Part shown: one piece after another, positions 11,001-21,030 of the stretch
Position numbering within the stretch: the stretch's first letter is position 1
Layout of the letters: the number at the start of each line of letters is the position of its first letter
Source: Hyaloraphidium curvatum
Lineage: Eukaryota > Monoblepharomycota > Hyaloraphidiomycetes > Hyaloraphidiales > Hyaloraphidiaceae
Length of the DNA: 64,000 nucleotides
Reading direction: 5' to 3'
NCBI GenBank assembly: GCA_025558095.1
Contig: JAIVFI010000005.1
Coordinates: 1 to 64,000, forward strand
Notes under the pieces: model-generated
Seen by the model: only the letters and a program-made list of their open reading frames with translations
What the model was told of the DNA's origin: nothing
The model's database searches: none
Position numbers and translations under genes: made by a program

Positions 11001-13418
11001 AGGTACGCCCGGGCTCATCTGGAAAAGGCCCGGGAACGAAAGCAGCTGCCGGGGCAAAAATCAGTTTGGGATTGCGGGGCTGCTCGACAGGAGATTGCAC
11101 ACCAGCACGGGAACGGAACCCGGATTCTCGATGGCGAGGGCCTCCTCGTTGGCCGCCATCGGGTTCCACACCGCCCAATCGAAGAATCTCTTGCGCCCTT
11201 CCGCATTGCGACTCGCCACACTATCCGGCAAACGCGCCGCCATGACTATCTTGCATCGCTGCGGGAGGGAGAGCGAAGCAAGGAAGTACTCCAGGCCGGG
11301 CGACGCATCAAAAAGCGAGCGGCCCTGCTGGTCCTTCTGCGTGCGGCACGCTTCCTCCAGTATCTGCCTAAGGTTCCTTGGCAGAGACTCGGTCGAAGCC
11401 GCGCGTTCGAGGTACTCCAACCGACAGACCTTCGAAATGGGCTGGTGAACATAATGCAGAGCACGACGTGCTGTCTCGGATGTTTCGAAGCTGTCCATGC
11501 GTGCCCTCCCGGCCGGGCCGAGCTGTCCCCAGAGAGAAACAGCGAGCGCACGTAGCCATTCTGGTCCACGACCGTTTCGTACAAGGCCCGATAGGAGGAT
11601 GGCGAACCTCTCGTCCAGCACGGTGTCGTTTGCAAGGGCTGAGAGCGGAAACAGCTGTTTCAACGCGGCGCGGCTGGCTTTCTTGAACGAGACGTTAAGT
11701 TCCGGTGGGACGTCGGCATAGCGGGCGAGGTTATCCAGCTGGGAGATGGAGACGTCGGGGGCTGACGGCGGTCCCAGATCCGCGCCATCGTCCGCGGGGC
11801 GGAAAAAGGGAGGTGCCGGTGCGTCTGGTCCGATCAGACTGGGGGCGACCCGGCGCCGCCGGGCGACGATGTTCCGGAGGCGCGCGACGAAAAGCTCGCG
11901 CTCCAGCTTGTACCCCCGACCCGATGCCACCCGCTGACAGATGAACTCAAAAGGAGCTTCACCGAGGTTGGAGAGGCCCCCGAGGACGTCCGCAGCGTCG
12001 AAGCCCGCGGTCCTTTGAGCGGAGTCCGTGAAGTCGTTCCACGGCCCAAAGAATTCCCTCGCCGAACCATCGACGTGGAGAACTTCCCTCAGGGTCAGCA
12101 AAGTGTGCTTTTGGTGCGGGTTGATGTGGGCGACGCCGAGGTTGCGAGCCTGCTCGGAGTGGGCGTTGTCGTGAGTCAGCGCGGTCTGCATGCCCGATGC
12201 GCAACCGTCATGGCAGTCCACCTCTTCAGCGAGCCGCTCGGCCGCGTTTGCTTCGGTCTGGGTCGCTGCTGCGCCCTCCATCGCGGAAGGGCACGTCTGA
12301 GGAGCCGGAGAAGCAAAGGCAGAGATCTGACCTTGTAGTGTGACCTTCCGCGCCACACATTTGCCGGCGGACGCGGATTCCGCGATGCGCACAAACTCAG
12401 CCTCGCTTAGCTTCAAGCAGTGCCGGAACGTCGCCATCAGATCGCCGTGGCCGACGATTTGAATGGCCCTCTCGATGGACCGGACGAGATCCGGCACCGT
12501 CCTGGGGCAGTCCCGCCTCACGAGGTTCTTGATCGTGGCAAACACGTACTCGGTCGGGTTAAATTCCGGCGATCTCGGTCGCAGGTAGATGAGGCTCAGA
12601 TTGTTGGCCTTTGCTACGGCCTGGACCGCAAGGAACGACTTGCCCGAGAGGTTCTTTATTATTGCCGTGCCGTCCGTGGTCTTCCTTGCCCGCAGAGGAG
12701 AGCCGTGGAAACCCGCATTGTCCAGGATAACGCCCAGGGACTCGGACCCACAAGCCCCGGCGCGAATAGTCTTGAGAAAAGCACAGAACCTCTCGGTGTT
12801 CATGTTGCCGCTGTAGATCTGGTACGAGATCACGTTTCCAGTGTGATTACCGGGTCGCGGAGTGGGTGAGATGGCGAGGCAAAGGGTCACCTTGGGGCCC
12901 CGGTTCCCTGGCAGGTATACGACGGCGGGAGTCCCCTTCTCCGAGTAGCCGAAGCGCCCCGGATCGTTGAGTTGGAATGAGGACTCGTCCAAGGCACCTA
13001 GGCGCCCCAAATCAAAGGAAGTGACCCTCTCGTGGAACATGCGGTGCCGCTCGGGTTGTTTCAGGGCTTCGGCGCTCTTAATGGTGAGCTTCTTCCTCGT
13101 GACCCTGTTGGCCTTCAGCAGCCGCGAGATATGCTGCTGCGACACCAAAACGCCAAACTTTTCCGCCAGGTCAGCAGCGAGCTCCCTTTGCGTCACGCGG
13201 ACGCGAGCTTTGGCCTCGTCAACTACGTGCCGGACCATTTCCTCGGACACCTTGCGGAAGGCCTTGCGGGGATGGTCCGGAACGGTCTGAGCCCCACATC
13301 GGCGGATCCAACGGAAATACGTCGTTCGGTGAATTGCGAGTACAGCAGCAATCTCGTCCGGGCCAAGCTTGCCGGTCTGCTTGAGCCGAACCGCGGTTTC
13401 TGGCCCGCTCAGAAGCAT
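5046..13418 (-). CDS. Giant DDE transposase-Fanzor fusion gene (6 exons, about 2697 aa)
   Basis: Exons (minus strand): 13418-11103, 11045-10474, 10407-7478, 7417-5851, 5801-5556, 5508-5046. Introns are 57, 66, 60, 49 and 47 nt, all GT-AG, most with CTGAC/CTGAT before CAG. Each in-frame TGA (at 11061, 10470 and 7458) falls in one of the first three, and the last two repair both frame changes in the nuclease. Residues 1-340 are an IS630/Tc1-mariner transposase: N-terminal HTH, then D144 (LDESSF), D233 (ILDNAGFH) and E290 (SPEFNPTEYVFATIK). The middle (about 340-2140) is unrecognised, with C/H clusters near 890-960 and 1000 (CPFC..H..C) and an acidic patch. The C terminus is Fanzor-like: RuvC-I D2200 in DVDPN, a YGAARF motif, E2535 in NEYLTS (the relocated catalytic Glu typical of Fanzors), a CxxC...CPLC zinc ribbon and D2578 in RDVNS. 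The Fanzor call is firm; single-protein fusion is inferred from splicing. Confidence 0.7.
5300..6800 (-). mobile_element. Fanzor (eukaryotic TnpB-like) RuvC nuclease domain
   Basis: This is the region of the giant gene that carries the nuclease. The Asp of RuvC-I is encoded at 6636-6638, the Glu of NEYLTS at 5582-5584 and the Asp of RDVNS at 5406-5408. The zinc-ribbon cysteines lie either side of the 47-nt intron (5509-5555) and in CPLC just before RDVNS. All residues expected for catalysis and zinc binding are intact once the 49-nt and 47-nt introns are removed. Fanzor proteins are known as RNA-guided DNA nucleases carried by eukaryotic transposons. Activity and guide RNA here are not shown by the sequence. 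Confidence 0.85.
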
Positions 13419-14127
13419 GTTTTGGCCGTGCCGTTCCCCGATGCGACGCAGGAGGCACCACGCGCCTTTTGCGATGGAGACTGTGCTCTAGCGGTTGCAA
13501 ATTCGCACGCGGCGACTCCGGCAAGCTCGAGTAGCGGGACCTGTGTGTGAAACGAATTCGATCGCCCGGCCTTGTGGTGATTCAGCCCCTCCCCAGCGGG
13601 CTGCGCAGGGCCGTTCTCGCAGCTGGCGAAACCGCGATCCCGCTGTATGCCGAGAATGCGAATGCGCCTTGACTAGTCGCTGTGAGAGGGAGGCGCGGCC
13701 GGTGCGGAAATCGCCAAGGGCAGGCCCGGGCGGCGGAACGCGCTGGGCCTTGGGCCCACACCAAGAACAGTTTCTATGGCGCGGCGAATGCAAATGGATC
13801 GATTCTAAAAGCCATCGTAGGCGCGCCCGAAAGGTCCAGGCACGCCTCAATGGTGGTAGCGTGGGGCGGAAAGCGATCGCCCCAACGCCTCCACACGCCC
13901 CCCCCGCCATCACGGTTGCAGTCGGGGAAGGGCGTCACTCGGATCATTTTCGAGGGCACTGCGTTTCGCGGGCAGAGGGCGGCTCGGTGGCGGGACGGTG
14001 CGGGATCGGCGTTGATCGGGAAGGGGGAGGGGACGGTTGACGCGGTCGGCGCGGGGTCTCGAATGTTCGCGATTGCGGGCTGATGTACGCGGTTCAAATA
14101 TGAGTCCCGAGGTCCCGTCGGGTTGCA
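13419..14127. other. Intergenic region upstream of the transposase-Fanzor gene
   Basis: About 700 bases with no credible coding sequence; short frames here lack family motifs. It must hold the promoter of the giant gene and, if the gene is part of a DNA transposon, the end of the element. A direct visual comparison with 4883-5045 did not reveal a matching inverted repeat. Confidence 0.4.
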
Positions 14128-15540
14128 TCAATCGAATCCCTGCACGCGCTGCAGGTCCACCCCCGACCCCTCCTCCTCCTCTTCCTCCTCCCCGTGGTCC
14201 GCAGCGCCGGCGCCGGCCTCGGCTTCGGGCGCGGCTTCCGCGGGCACCGCCCCCGATTTTGCCGGCACCAGCTCCTCCTCCTCGGCTTCCTTAGCCTCCT
14301 CCTCCTTCCTCGCCTCGTACGGCGGCAGCCCGCCCTGCTCCCCCAGCGGGAGGTACTCCTTCGCATCCGGCTTCTCCGGCACCGGCGGGGCCTCTTCGGA
14401 GGCGCCCGGGGCGCGGGGGGAGGAGAGCAGCGCGAGCGGGCGGAGGAGGCACGAGGAGATGGTGAGGAGGGCAAAGGCGGCGGACCCGACTGCCGGAACG
14501 GGAGGGTCGCGTCAGCGCGGAACCGGAGGCGGGGACGGCGGGAGGGAACCCACGCGCAAGGCCGGGCCCCGATGAGCGCGATTCGTACGACCACAGGTGC
14601 GCCGCCATGTCGTCGCCCATCCACGCCGCGACGGCAAACACGGGCAGGTAGGTGGCCAGCGCGGCGGCGCCGAGGACGAGGCCGACGACCGGGTCGCGCG
14701 CGACGAAGAGGCACGCGAGGGTGGCGAAGGCGAGGGTGCCGGAGATCACCTGGAAGGCGGCGAGGACGGCGAGGAGGGAGAGGGGGTAGGTTTTCTGTCG
14801 TCGGGCACGGGCGCACGGGGCATCAGCTTGACTCGCATCCGTGGAGACCTGGGGAGGGGAACTCACGGCCACGAAGGGGTCCTCCCCCGTGCCGTAGTAG
14901 AAGCACGAGGCACCGCCCCTGCTCCACTCGATCTTGGCGTTCACGGCCACCTGCACCTCGGTGGTCCTGTTGATGTTGGGCACCGGCCCGCCGTGCATGG
15001 GCATCCCCTTGGGCCTGCGGTCGTCGTCGTCGGCCCTCTGCCCCGCGGGGGGGTACATCCGCGGGTGGTTGGGCGACCGCGACGCGGCCATGCCGCCCTC
15101 GACGGGGGCGATCGAGACGCTGCCGAGGGGCTGCGCGACGCCGGGCCCGGGGCGGTTGTTGATCGCCGCGGGCCCGAACGTGGCGCGCATGCGGCCGACC
15201 TCTGTGCGGCACGAGCCGAAGATGCCGGTGGAGATGTTGAACCTGCGCGTCTCGTCGGCCGGCCGGGCCTGCATGGGGGCGATCCGCGGGTTGCCCTCCC
15301 ACGGCCCCATCTGCGCGCCGTTGTACCGCGTCCAGAAGATGCCCGGGATGAGCAGCGGGCCGGCGGCGGCGAGCGCCATCAGGATGAGGAACACTGCCGA
15401 TTATATGGAGGACAAGGTCAGGTTGGGTGCGGCGGGAACCCGGGCGGCCCACGGAGGTCAAACACCGCGGCGGCGGCGGTCAGACGCCCACGCCGCGTGG
15501 GCGCGAGCACGTTGTGGCGGAAGGTCGACTCGAGCGACAT
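14128..15540 (-). CDS. Four-TM membrane protein (SUR7/PalI-like topology)
   Basis: Exons: 15540-15492, 15393-14867, 14794-14554, 14489-14128, giving 392 aa with every junction phase-consistent (introns 98, 72 and 64 nt). A short N-terminal segment (MSLESTFRHNV) precedes TM1 (LFLILMALAAAGPLLIPGIFW). A roughly 150-residue extracytoplasmic loop with several Cys follows, then TM2 (LSLLAVLAAFQVISG), TM3 (VVGLVLGAAALATYLPVFAV), TM4 (GSAAFALLTISSCLL) and an acidic Glu-rich cytoplasmic tail ending VQGFD. The 72-nt intron preserves frame and would otherwise be translated. One large loop, four TMs and a charged tail resembles the SUR7/PalI eisosome or pH-sensing family, but I see no diagnostic motif. 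Confidence 0.7.
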
Positions 15541-15823
15541 GGCGAGGGCCGCGATTGGAGCGAGGCTACACTGTTCAGGTCGCGGGCGGTGTGGCGCGCG
15601 AAGGCGCTGGTGCTCCGAGGCCGCCCGTTAGACGGCCCGGGAGGGACAAAAGGATATAAAGCTCTGCGGGGAGAGCGCGCAAGAGCGTCCCGCAGCCCGC
15701 GATGGGTTCCTGCGACGCCGACTTGGGACGGGACGCGTAGGGACCTGAGGGATTTCCTGAACTCGGGGTCCCTAGACGATGTGTCACCGATCGCACGCCA
15801 TCGGCCGCCCTCGTTCGATTCGC
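15541..15823. other. Short intergenic region
   Basis: 283 bases between the start of the four-TM protein gene and the stop of the next minus-strand gene. It should contain the four-TM gene's promoter. No repeat or RNA gene seen. Confidence 0.4.
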
Positions 15824-17513
15824 TCACGGCCCAGGGCACACGCTCTGCACCGTCAGCACCACCCCACCCGCCCGCAGCACGCTCCACAGCCCGACCCCCA
15901 GCGTGAACAGGGTGACGAGCACCGTCCTCACGACTCCGAAATCGACCGCGAACCCGAGGAACCTGGCCCTCCGCCCCTCGACGTCCGCCAGCGAGCCCAG
16001 CAGCGATTCGTGCGCGAGGATGCCCGCCGGCGGGAAGGCACCGGGCGGCAGGGAGGCCAGCATCGCGCGGAGGTCCGCGCGCGCGAGGTGCAGGAGGCGG
16101 CCGATCGAGAGCACCTGGGCGTTGTGCTCCGCGAGGGTGACCAGGTTGGCGAGGAGCGTGGCCAGTTGGGTGGAGACGAAGAGCAGCTGCCATGCGGGGA
16201 TGCAGTTGCCCGTCGACTGTCGCGGGAGGGCGGTCAGACGGTCAGCTGGGCAGAGCACACAACAGCGCGGGAACCCACGACGTAGATGACGGCGACGACG
16301 AGCTGTCCCGCGAGGTTGAACGAGATGAAGACCTTGTCGTACAGGGAGGGTTCGACGGCGACGGCCCAGGAGGCCGCGAGCAGGCTGTGCAGCCGGAAGT
16401 GGAGCTCCGCGCGGGCGTCGGGCGCCTCTGTTCCTTCCTGAGGGGTCGTTAGCGCGCCGTCCTTGGCGCGGAACCGTAGCTCCGCCCCGCACCGCCCGAG
16501 GAACGACGAAAGCGCCAGCCGCATGGCGCGGTGCTGCACCCTCACCGCGAGCCCGACCGACGCGACGTTGGGCTCGACGTTGCAGAAGAAAAAGGGCGCG
16601 AAGTTCGCCGCCGTCACGCAGAACAGGGCGACCAGCGCGATGCCCCAAGCTGTGGCGGCGAGCTGCGGGCCGTAGTGCACCAGCGGCGTCCAGATGATGA
16701 AAACCTGCACGAGCGAGACGACCAGGGCGAGGGTGCCGCGGTAGCCGGCCTGGATCCACGCCGCAGAGCGCGGGAGCTTCCCCGCGCACTCCGGGAGCCC
16801 GCACGGGCAGCTCGGGTCGTCAGCGTCGTGGGCGACCAGTTGCGACGCGGTGCCAGCCTCGGCGTCCCCAGCGCGGGAAACGAGCTGCAGCCATCGCGCA
16901 ATGCCAGCCCAGGCATGCAAATCCAGGTCCGAGGGGTAGCCCATGCCGGTGCCGGGGGTGCGCGCGACGAGGAGGAGCGGCCCGAGGGCGCCGACCAGAT
17001 ACGTGAGGATGACGGCGACCGTCCCTGCCCCGACGGCCGTCAAACGGCGGCCTACCATCCGGCCAAGGCATCACGGGACCCACCTGCGACCATCTGTCGC
17101 CGCCCGAACGCGTCCCCTGTAACATCCCCGCCCCAGACCCACATGCTCCCCAGCAGCGCGTAGATCGCCACGATCTGCGCCGACCCCCGCAGCAGGCTCC
17201 TCCGCGTCCACGGCCGCGCAAACAGCTCGAACCTGAACACCGCCAGGGGCAGCGGGCGGCCGGCCAGGGACGCGGCGAGCGCGGCGGCGGTCAGCGGGTC
17301 CGCCTTGCGCGCGTCGGCCGCCGGGTCGGGCACGCGCCGGGCGGCGGGGTCCAACGGTCGGGATGCCGGGGCGCGGAAAGGAAGAATGGCCAGCCACTCT
17401 TCGGGGGAAAAGTCGAGCAGCGCAGGCGCGGGAGGGCGGGAGCTCGTTCCCGGGCTCACGGGCTCCATATGGAGCAGCGCGGGCTCCATATGGAGCAGCG
17501 CGTCGTCCGACAT
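15824..17513 (-). CDS. Paralogue A of an unrecognised multi-TM family (FSPEEW / CPC-x4-CAG)
   Basis: Exons: 17513-17084, 17024-16279, 16216-15824; 522 aa, introns 59 and 62 nt with TTTGAC/CTGAC branch points. The cytoplasmic N terminus contains DFSPEEWLAILPF and an Ala/Asp-rich stretch ending ARKADPLT. About seven hydrophobic segments follow. Between TM2-3 and TM4 is the family signature LVAHDADDPSCPCGLPECAG. The last exon starts STGNCIPAW and ends with two TMs and VCPGP. Same architecture and same last-intron position as the genes at 29611 and 31647, so the three are paralogues. No characterised family recognised; the Cys motif could bind a metal or form disulfides (inference). The N terminus carries a doubled ALLHMEP. 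Confidence 0.75.
17461..17502. repeat. 21-bp direct repeat x2, each with a 12-bp palindrome
   Basis: The unit GGCTCCATATGGAGCAGCGC plus G occurs twice in tandem, in frame inside the N terminus of paralogue A, encoding the doubled ALLHMEP. Each unit contains the perfect palindrome CTCCATATGGAG. It lies within 55 bases of the start codon. Confidence 0.9.
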
Positions 17514-17781
17514 CGGATCGCGGTCGGGCCGCCGGGAAAGCGCAGGAATCGGGTATTTGCAGCAAACTCGCAGCGTTCGCGCCGCAATGGGGAGACAATG
17601 GGCAGCGGGGAAGCAAATGCCGTCCGGGCGTCTCCCAAGGTCGACGCCGGTCCACCGTCGATCGTCGCTCCTCCCGAAGCTCTTGGCTTGCACCCGATAC
17701 GTCAGTACGGATCATCGTGTTCGCAACAGCTCTATGTACTCTTTACGATGTCGTACTCTAATGCGCCGCCCCCCCAGAGCC
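17514..17781. other. Short intergenic region
   Basis: 268 bases between the start of paralogue A and the stop of the monooxygenase gene, both on the minus strand. It contains the paralogue A promoter; nothing else recognised. Confidence 0.4.
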
Positions 17782-20436
17782 CTACAGCCTTGCCTCGCCC
17801 CCCCGCCCGGGCAGGTACTCGATCCGGAAGCCCGCGAGGTCGTTGCGCGCCACGTACTCGTAGATCTTTTCCCGGTAGAGGAGCGGGCCGCCCATGTAGG
17901 GGACGTTGCGGGACGGCCCGCCGAGCGCGCGCTTGGGCATCTTGCTGATGATGCCCTCGCCCTGGGGAAGGAGGCGGCGGTCAGCGATCGCGTCCGGATC
18001 CGCCGCAAGAACCACGAGGTCTCGAGTGAACATACGCACGTTGTAGTAGCCTGCACCGAAGGCGGAGAGTCAGAGACCGAATCCCACGCCCAACGCCGCT
18101 ACCCACCTGGCGTGCAGTTGACCGCGTACTCCGGGTTCCTCGGCACCGCCGCCGCGGCCCTCAGCACCTCCGCGACCCACTCCTCCTCCGCCTCCCTCGT
18201 CACCTCCACCGTCCTGATCCCCCTCCTCACGGCTTCCCCGACGACGTGCGCGATCCAGATGCCCATGTCGTTGAAGACGCTGGGGAAGTTGACGGACCCG
18301 GCGGCCTGCATGGAGCCGAAGTTGAAGTAGTTGGGGAAGCCCGAGGTGGCGATCCCAAAGACGGTGGCCATGCCGCCCTGCGAGGCCCACTTCTTGCGTG
18401 CGGGGATGCCGTCCCGGCCGAGCACGCGGTAGTCGTGGTAATCCGCCCCGGGGAGGGTGAATCCTGGCGGTACGAGACGCGCATCAGCGATCGCGCCACC
18501 CTTCCTCCAAACGCGCGCCCTACCGGTGCTCCATATGATAACGTCGACCTCGTACTCCTTGCCGCCGACGACTATGCCCTTGGGCGTGATCCGCTCGATG
18601 CCTTTGGACACGGAGGCGTCGACGAGGGTCACGTTTGGACGGTTGAAGGTCGGGAGGCTGGGGAGGCGAGAGGCGGTGAGCAGATCGTCGGGCAGGGCAC
18701 CGCGGAGCGACGCACTAGGTGTCCGAATAGACGGGCCGCTTGCAAAACAGATTGTACCACGGCTTGAGCAGCTCCGCGGTCCGCTTGTCCTTGACCACCT
18801 CGTCGCACCTCCGCCGGACTGTCCGACCGTCAGCCCCCCTTGTACCCGGCCCCGGGGAGGTCACCCACTCGACTCCATGATCTTAAAGTCCGCCAGCTGC
18901 CTCAGCTCCGCATCGCTGTACTTCTTCCCCTCCCCAAATTTGCGCTTCCTCTTGACCAGCTCCGCGAGCCCCGCCATGGACCGGGAGAACCCGTCGTCCA
19001 GCTCGATCTCGGCGTCCTCCCCCGCGGCGTTGGTCTGGAACGCCTTGTCCCTCTCGAGCTGCCACCCCGGCTTCAGGGAGGCCCACCACGCCGGGTCCGT
19101 GGGCCGGTTGTCGCGCACGTCGACGGCCGAGGGGGTGCGCTGGAAGACGTACAGGTGTCCGGCGGATTCGCCGAGGAAAGGGATCGCCTGGACGGCGGTG
19201 GCGCCGGTGCCGACGATGGCGACGCGCTTGTCCTTCAGCTTGGTCATGTTGAAGTCGAGCTTGAGCGGGTCGCCGCCCGACTTTTCGTAGTTCCAACGGC
19301 CTGCGGGATCCGGTCAGCCCCTGCCGGAAGGCGTCGCCCGGAGCGTGTCCCACAAGTGTGCCACTCATCCCCCTGGAACGTCTCGATCCCCTCCACGTCC
19401 GGCAGATGCGGGTGCGAGATGGGGCCGCCGCACGTGACAAGGAACCGCGCGGCGATCGTGTCCCCCCGGTCCGTCTGGCCGCGCCACACCTTGGCCACGT
19501 CGTCCCAGCGGAACTCCTTGGCAGAGGTCTGGAACAGCGTGTGGTCGTACAGGCCGAAGCGTCGGGCCATGCGCCAGCAGTGCTGCGCGATCTGGCGGGC
19601 GGGCGGCGGTGAGACCCGTGGTGGCGGCGCCCGAGACGGAGACTCACTTCAGTGCCGGTCACGTACTTCGACGTAGGCATGTATCCCATTTCCTCGAGCA
19701 GGGGGAGGTACCCGTAGGCCTCCGAGTCGCAAGACGCTCCGGGGTAGCGATTCCAGTCTGTCCTCGGCGCCAGTCATGGGATCAGCCGCAAGAAGGGAAG
19801 CGGCCGGCAAGGAACCTACACCACTAGACAGGGATCATGGGAGCAGGAAGGAGCGGGGTGGGCAGCGTGGCGGGAAGCGTGAAGGTCAGCGGAGTCAGAC
19901 GTCCGTGCCGCACGGGGCCCCACTGTGCCGCCAAAGTCACCCGCCCGGTCTGCCCTCCCGCGACGAATCGTCAGCTCCTCACTCGGTCGAACCACACGCA
20001 ACCGCTGCCCCACCCATGATCTTGAAGTCCGTCACGCCGTAGTTCTTGAGCTGCCTCCCGACCTGGATCCCCGAGAACCCGGCGCCGACCACCAGCACCG
20101 TGGTCTCGATGTTCATCGCCGGCCGCTCGATTCGCGGAGTCCAGGGGTCGTTGAGCCAGTCCGCGTACCTGCGGCGACGGCGGTCGGCCGACGGTGGGGC
20201 GGAACGGCCGCGGAGGGACCCACTTTGCCCCCTTGCCCTCGCCGACGGTCACATATTGCGCCAAAGTGTCGCTGCGAAGGCGCTTGTCCCTCTCCTCCCT
20301 GTAGATTTTGAGGAGCTGTCGCGGGAGGCCGTCGCCGTGAGCGGGCATCGGCGGGGGGGGGGGGGGCGCGGCGCACCGCCTGGGCATCGAAGTCGAAGCG
20401 CCACGGGTCGCTCGCAAGCGCAGCGTGAGTCGGCAT
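17782..20436 (-). CDS. Flavin-containing Baeyer-Villiger-type monooxygenase, 13 exons
   Basis: Exons: 20436-20377, 20315-20224, 20168-20014, 19949-19924, 19823-19820, 19757-19648, 19591-19354, 19300-18869, 18818-18716, 18657-18524, 18463-18107, 18050-18040, 17961-17782; 633 aa. All phases close. Family motifs appear in order: [15 protein letters not shown] Rossmann [49 protein letters not shown] Rossmann [15 protein letters not shown], the FCKRP region, an IIWSTG box, CTPGYYN. Length is normal for cyclohexanone/phenylacetone-type BVMOs, which insert oxygen next to a ketone using FAD and NADPH; substrate unknown. Introns are 50-100 nt. Two microexons (4 nt and 11 nt) are needed to restore the GGTWYWNRYPG and TPGYYN motifs. 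A 14-base C run lies in intron 1 (20316-20376). Confidence 0.85.
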
Positions 20437-21030
20437 CGCGGGACGGGCCGAAGAGGGCGGGAAAGAGGGGTGGCCGTCGGAGATGTCGCCCAGGTTGTTG
20501 GCGCCGCAGGCCCGTGGCGAATGGCGCCGAAACCGTTCACCCGCATCCCGGACGCCAAGGGCAAAGTCGGTCCGAAGGAGGGCAGGAGTAAGCATTGACC
20601 TGATGACGAAACGTTCCTTTGAGCAGTAACGGCACTTATTGTGTCCTTGCGGCGGCCTCCGTGACTGGTGCAGTCGACCACAGGTTGCACCTTGGCCCGC
20701 CCACTCAGGAGACAAGTTTACAGAGCGACGCATAAAGTGGATTGTCAAGTGCCCAAATTGTCTCTGGAGGGATGCGTTAAGCCACAGCCTTGGCCAGATT
20801 GGGTGACAACAGGAACCGGCGAGTGAGGGAGGGCATGCTTTCCGCCCTGGCTGCTCTCCGATTCGCATTCTCTCGGCATCCGGACCAGTCCATGACGCAA
20901 TCCCAAATGCCGCCTCCGTAGAAGAACGGTTTCGGTGTGGAGAAGTACTCGGCGAAAAATGGTGACTCGACAAGGGTCATCCCCAAACCGCAGCACCGCC
21001 ACGCGCCTCAGGACCAAATCCAAACACGAA
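20437..21030. other. Divergent intergenic region
   Basis: About 590 bases between two genes transcribed away from each other: the monooxygenase (minus) and the EGF-repeat protein (plus). It should hold both promoters. No repeat or RNA gene is evident. The plus frame stays open upstream of the chosen start of the EGF gene, so a longer N terminus is possible. Confidence 0.4.

Noticed and set aside
7458-11063. TGA used as a sense codon or programmed readthrough in the giant gene
   Set aside because: Each TGA lies in a GT-AG interval with normal branch-point and acceptor, and ordinary genes here use TGA as a stop.
4883-14100. Terminal inverted repeats of the transposase-Fanzor element
   Set aside because: I compared the flanks by eye and found no convincing match; an inverted-repeat search is needed before claiming termini.
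20340-20380. Polyproline stretch at the N terminus of the monooxygenase
   Set aside because: Reading the C run as coding needs a different start and breaks the family N terminus; treating it as intron gives FDAQA joined to [12 protein letters not shown].
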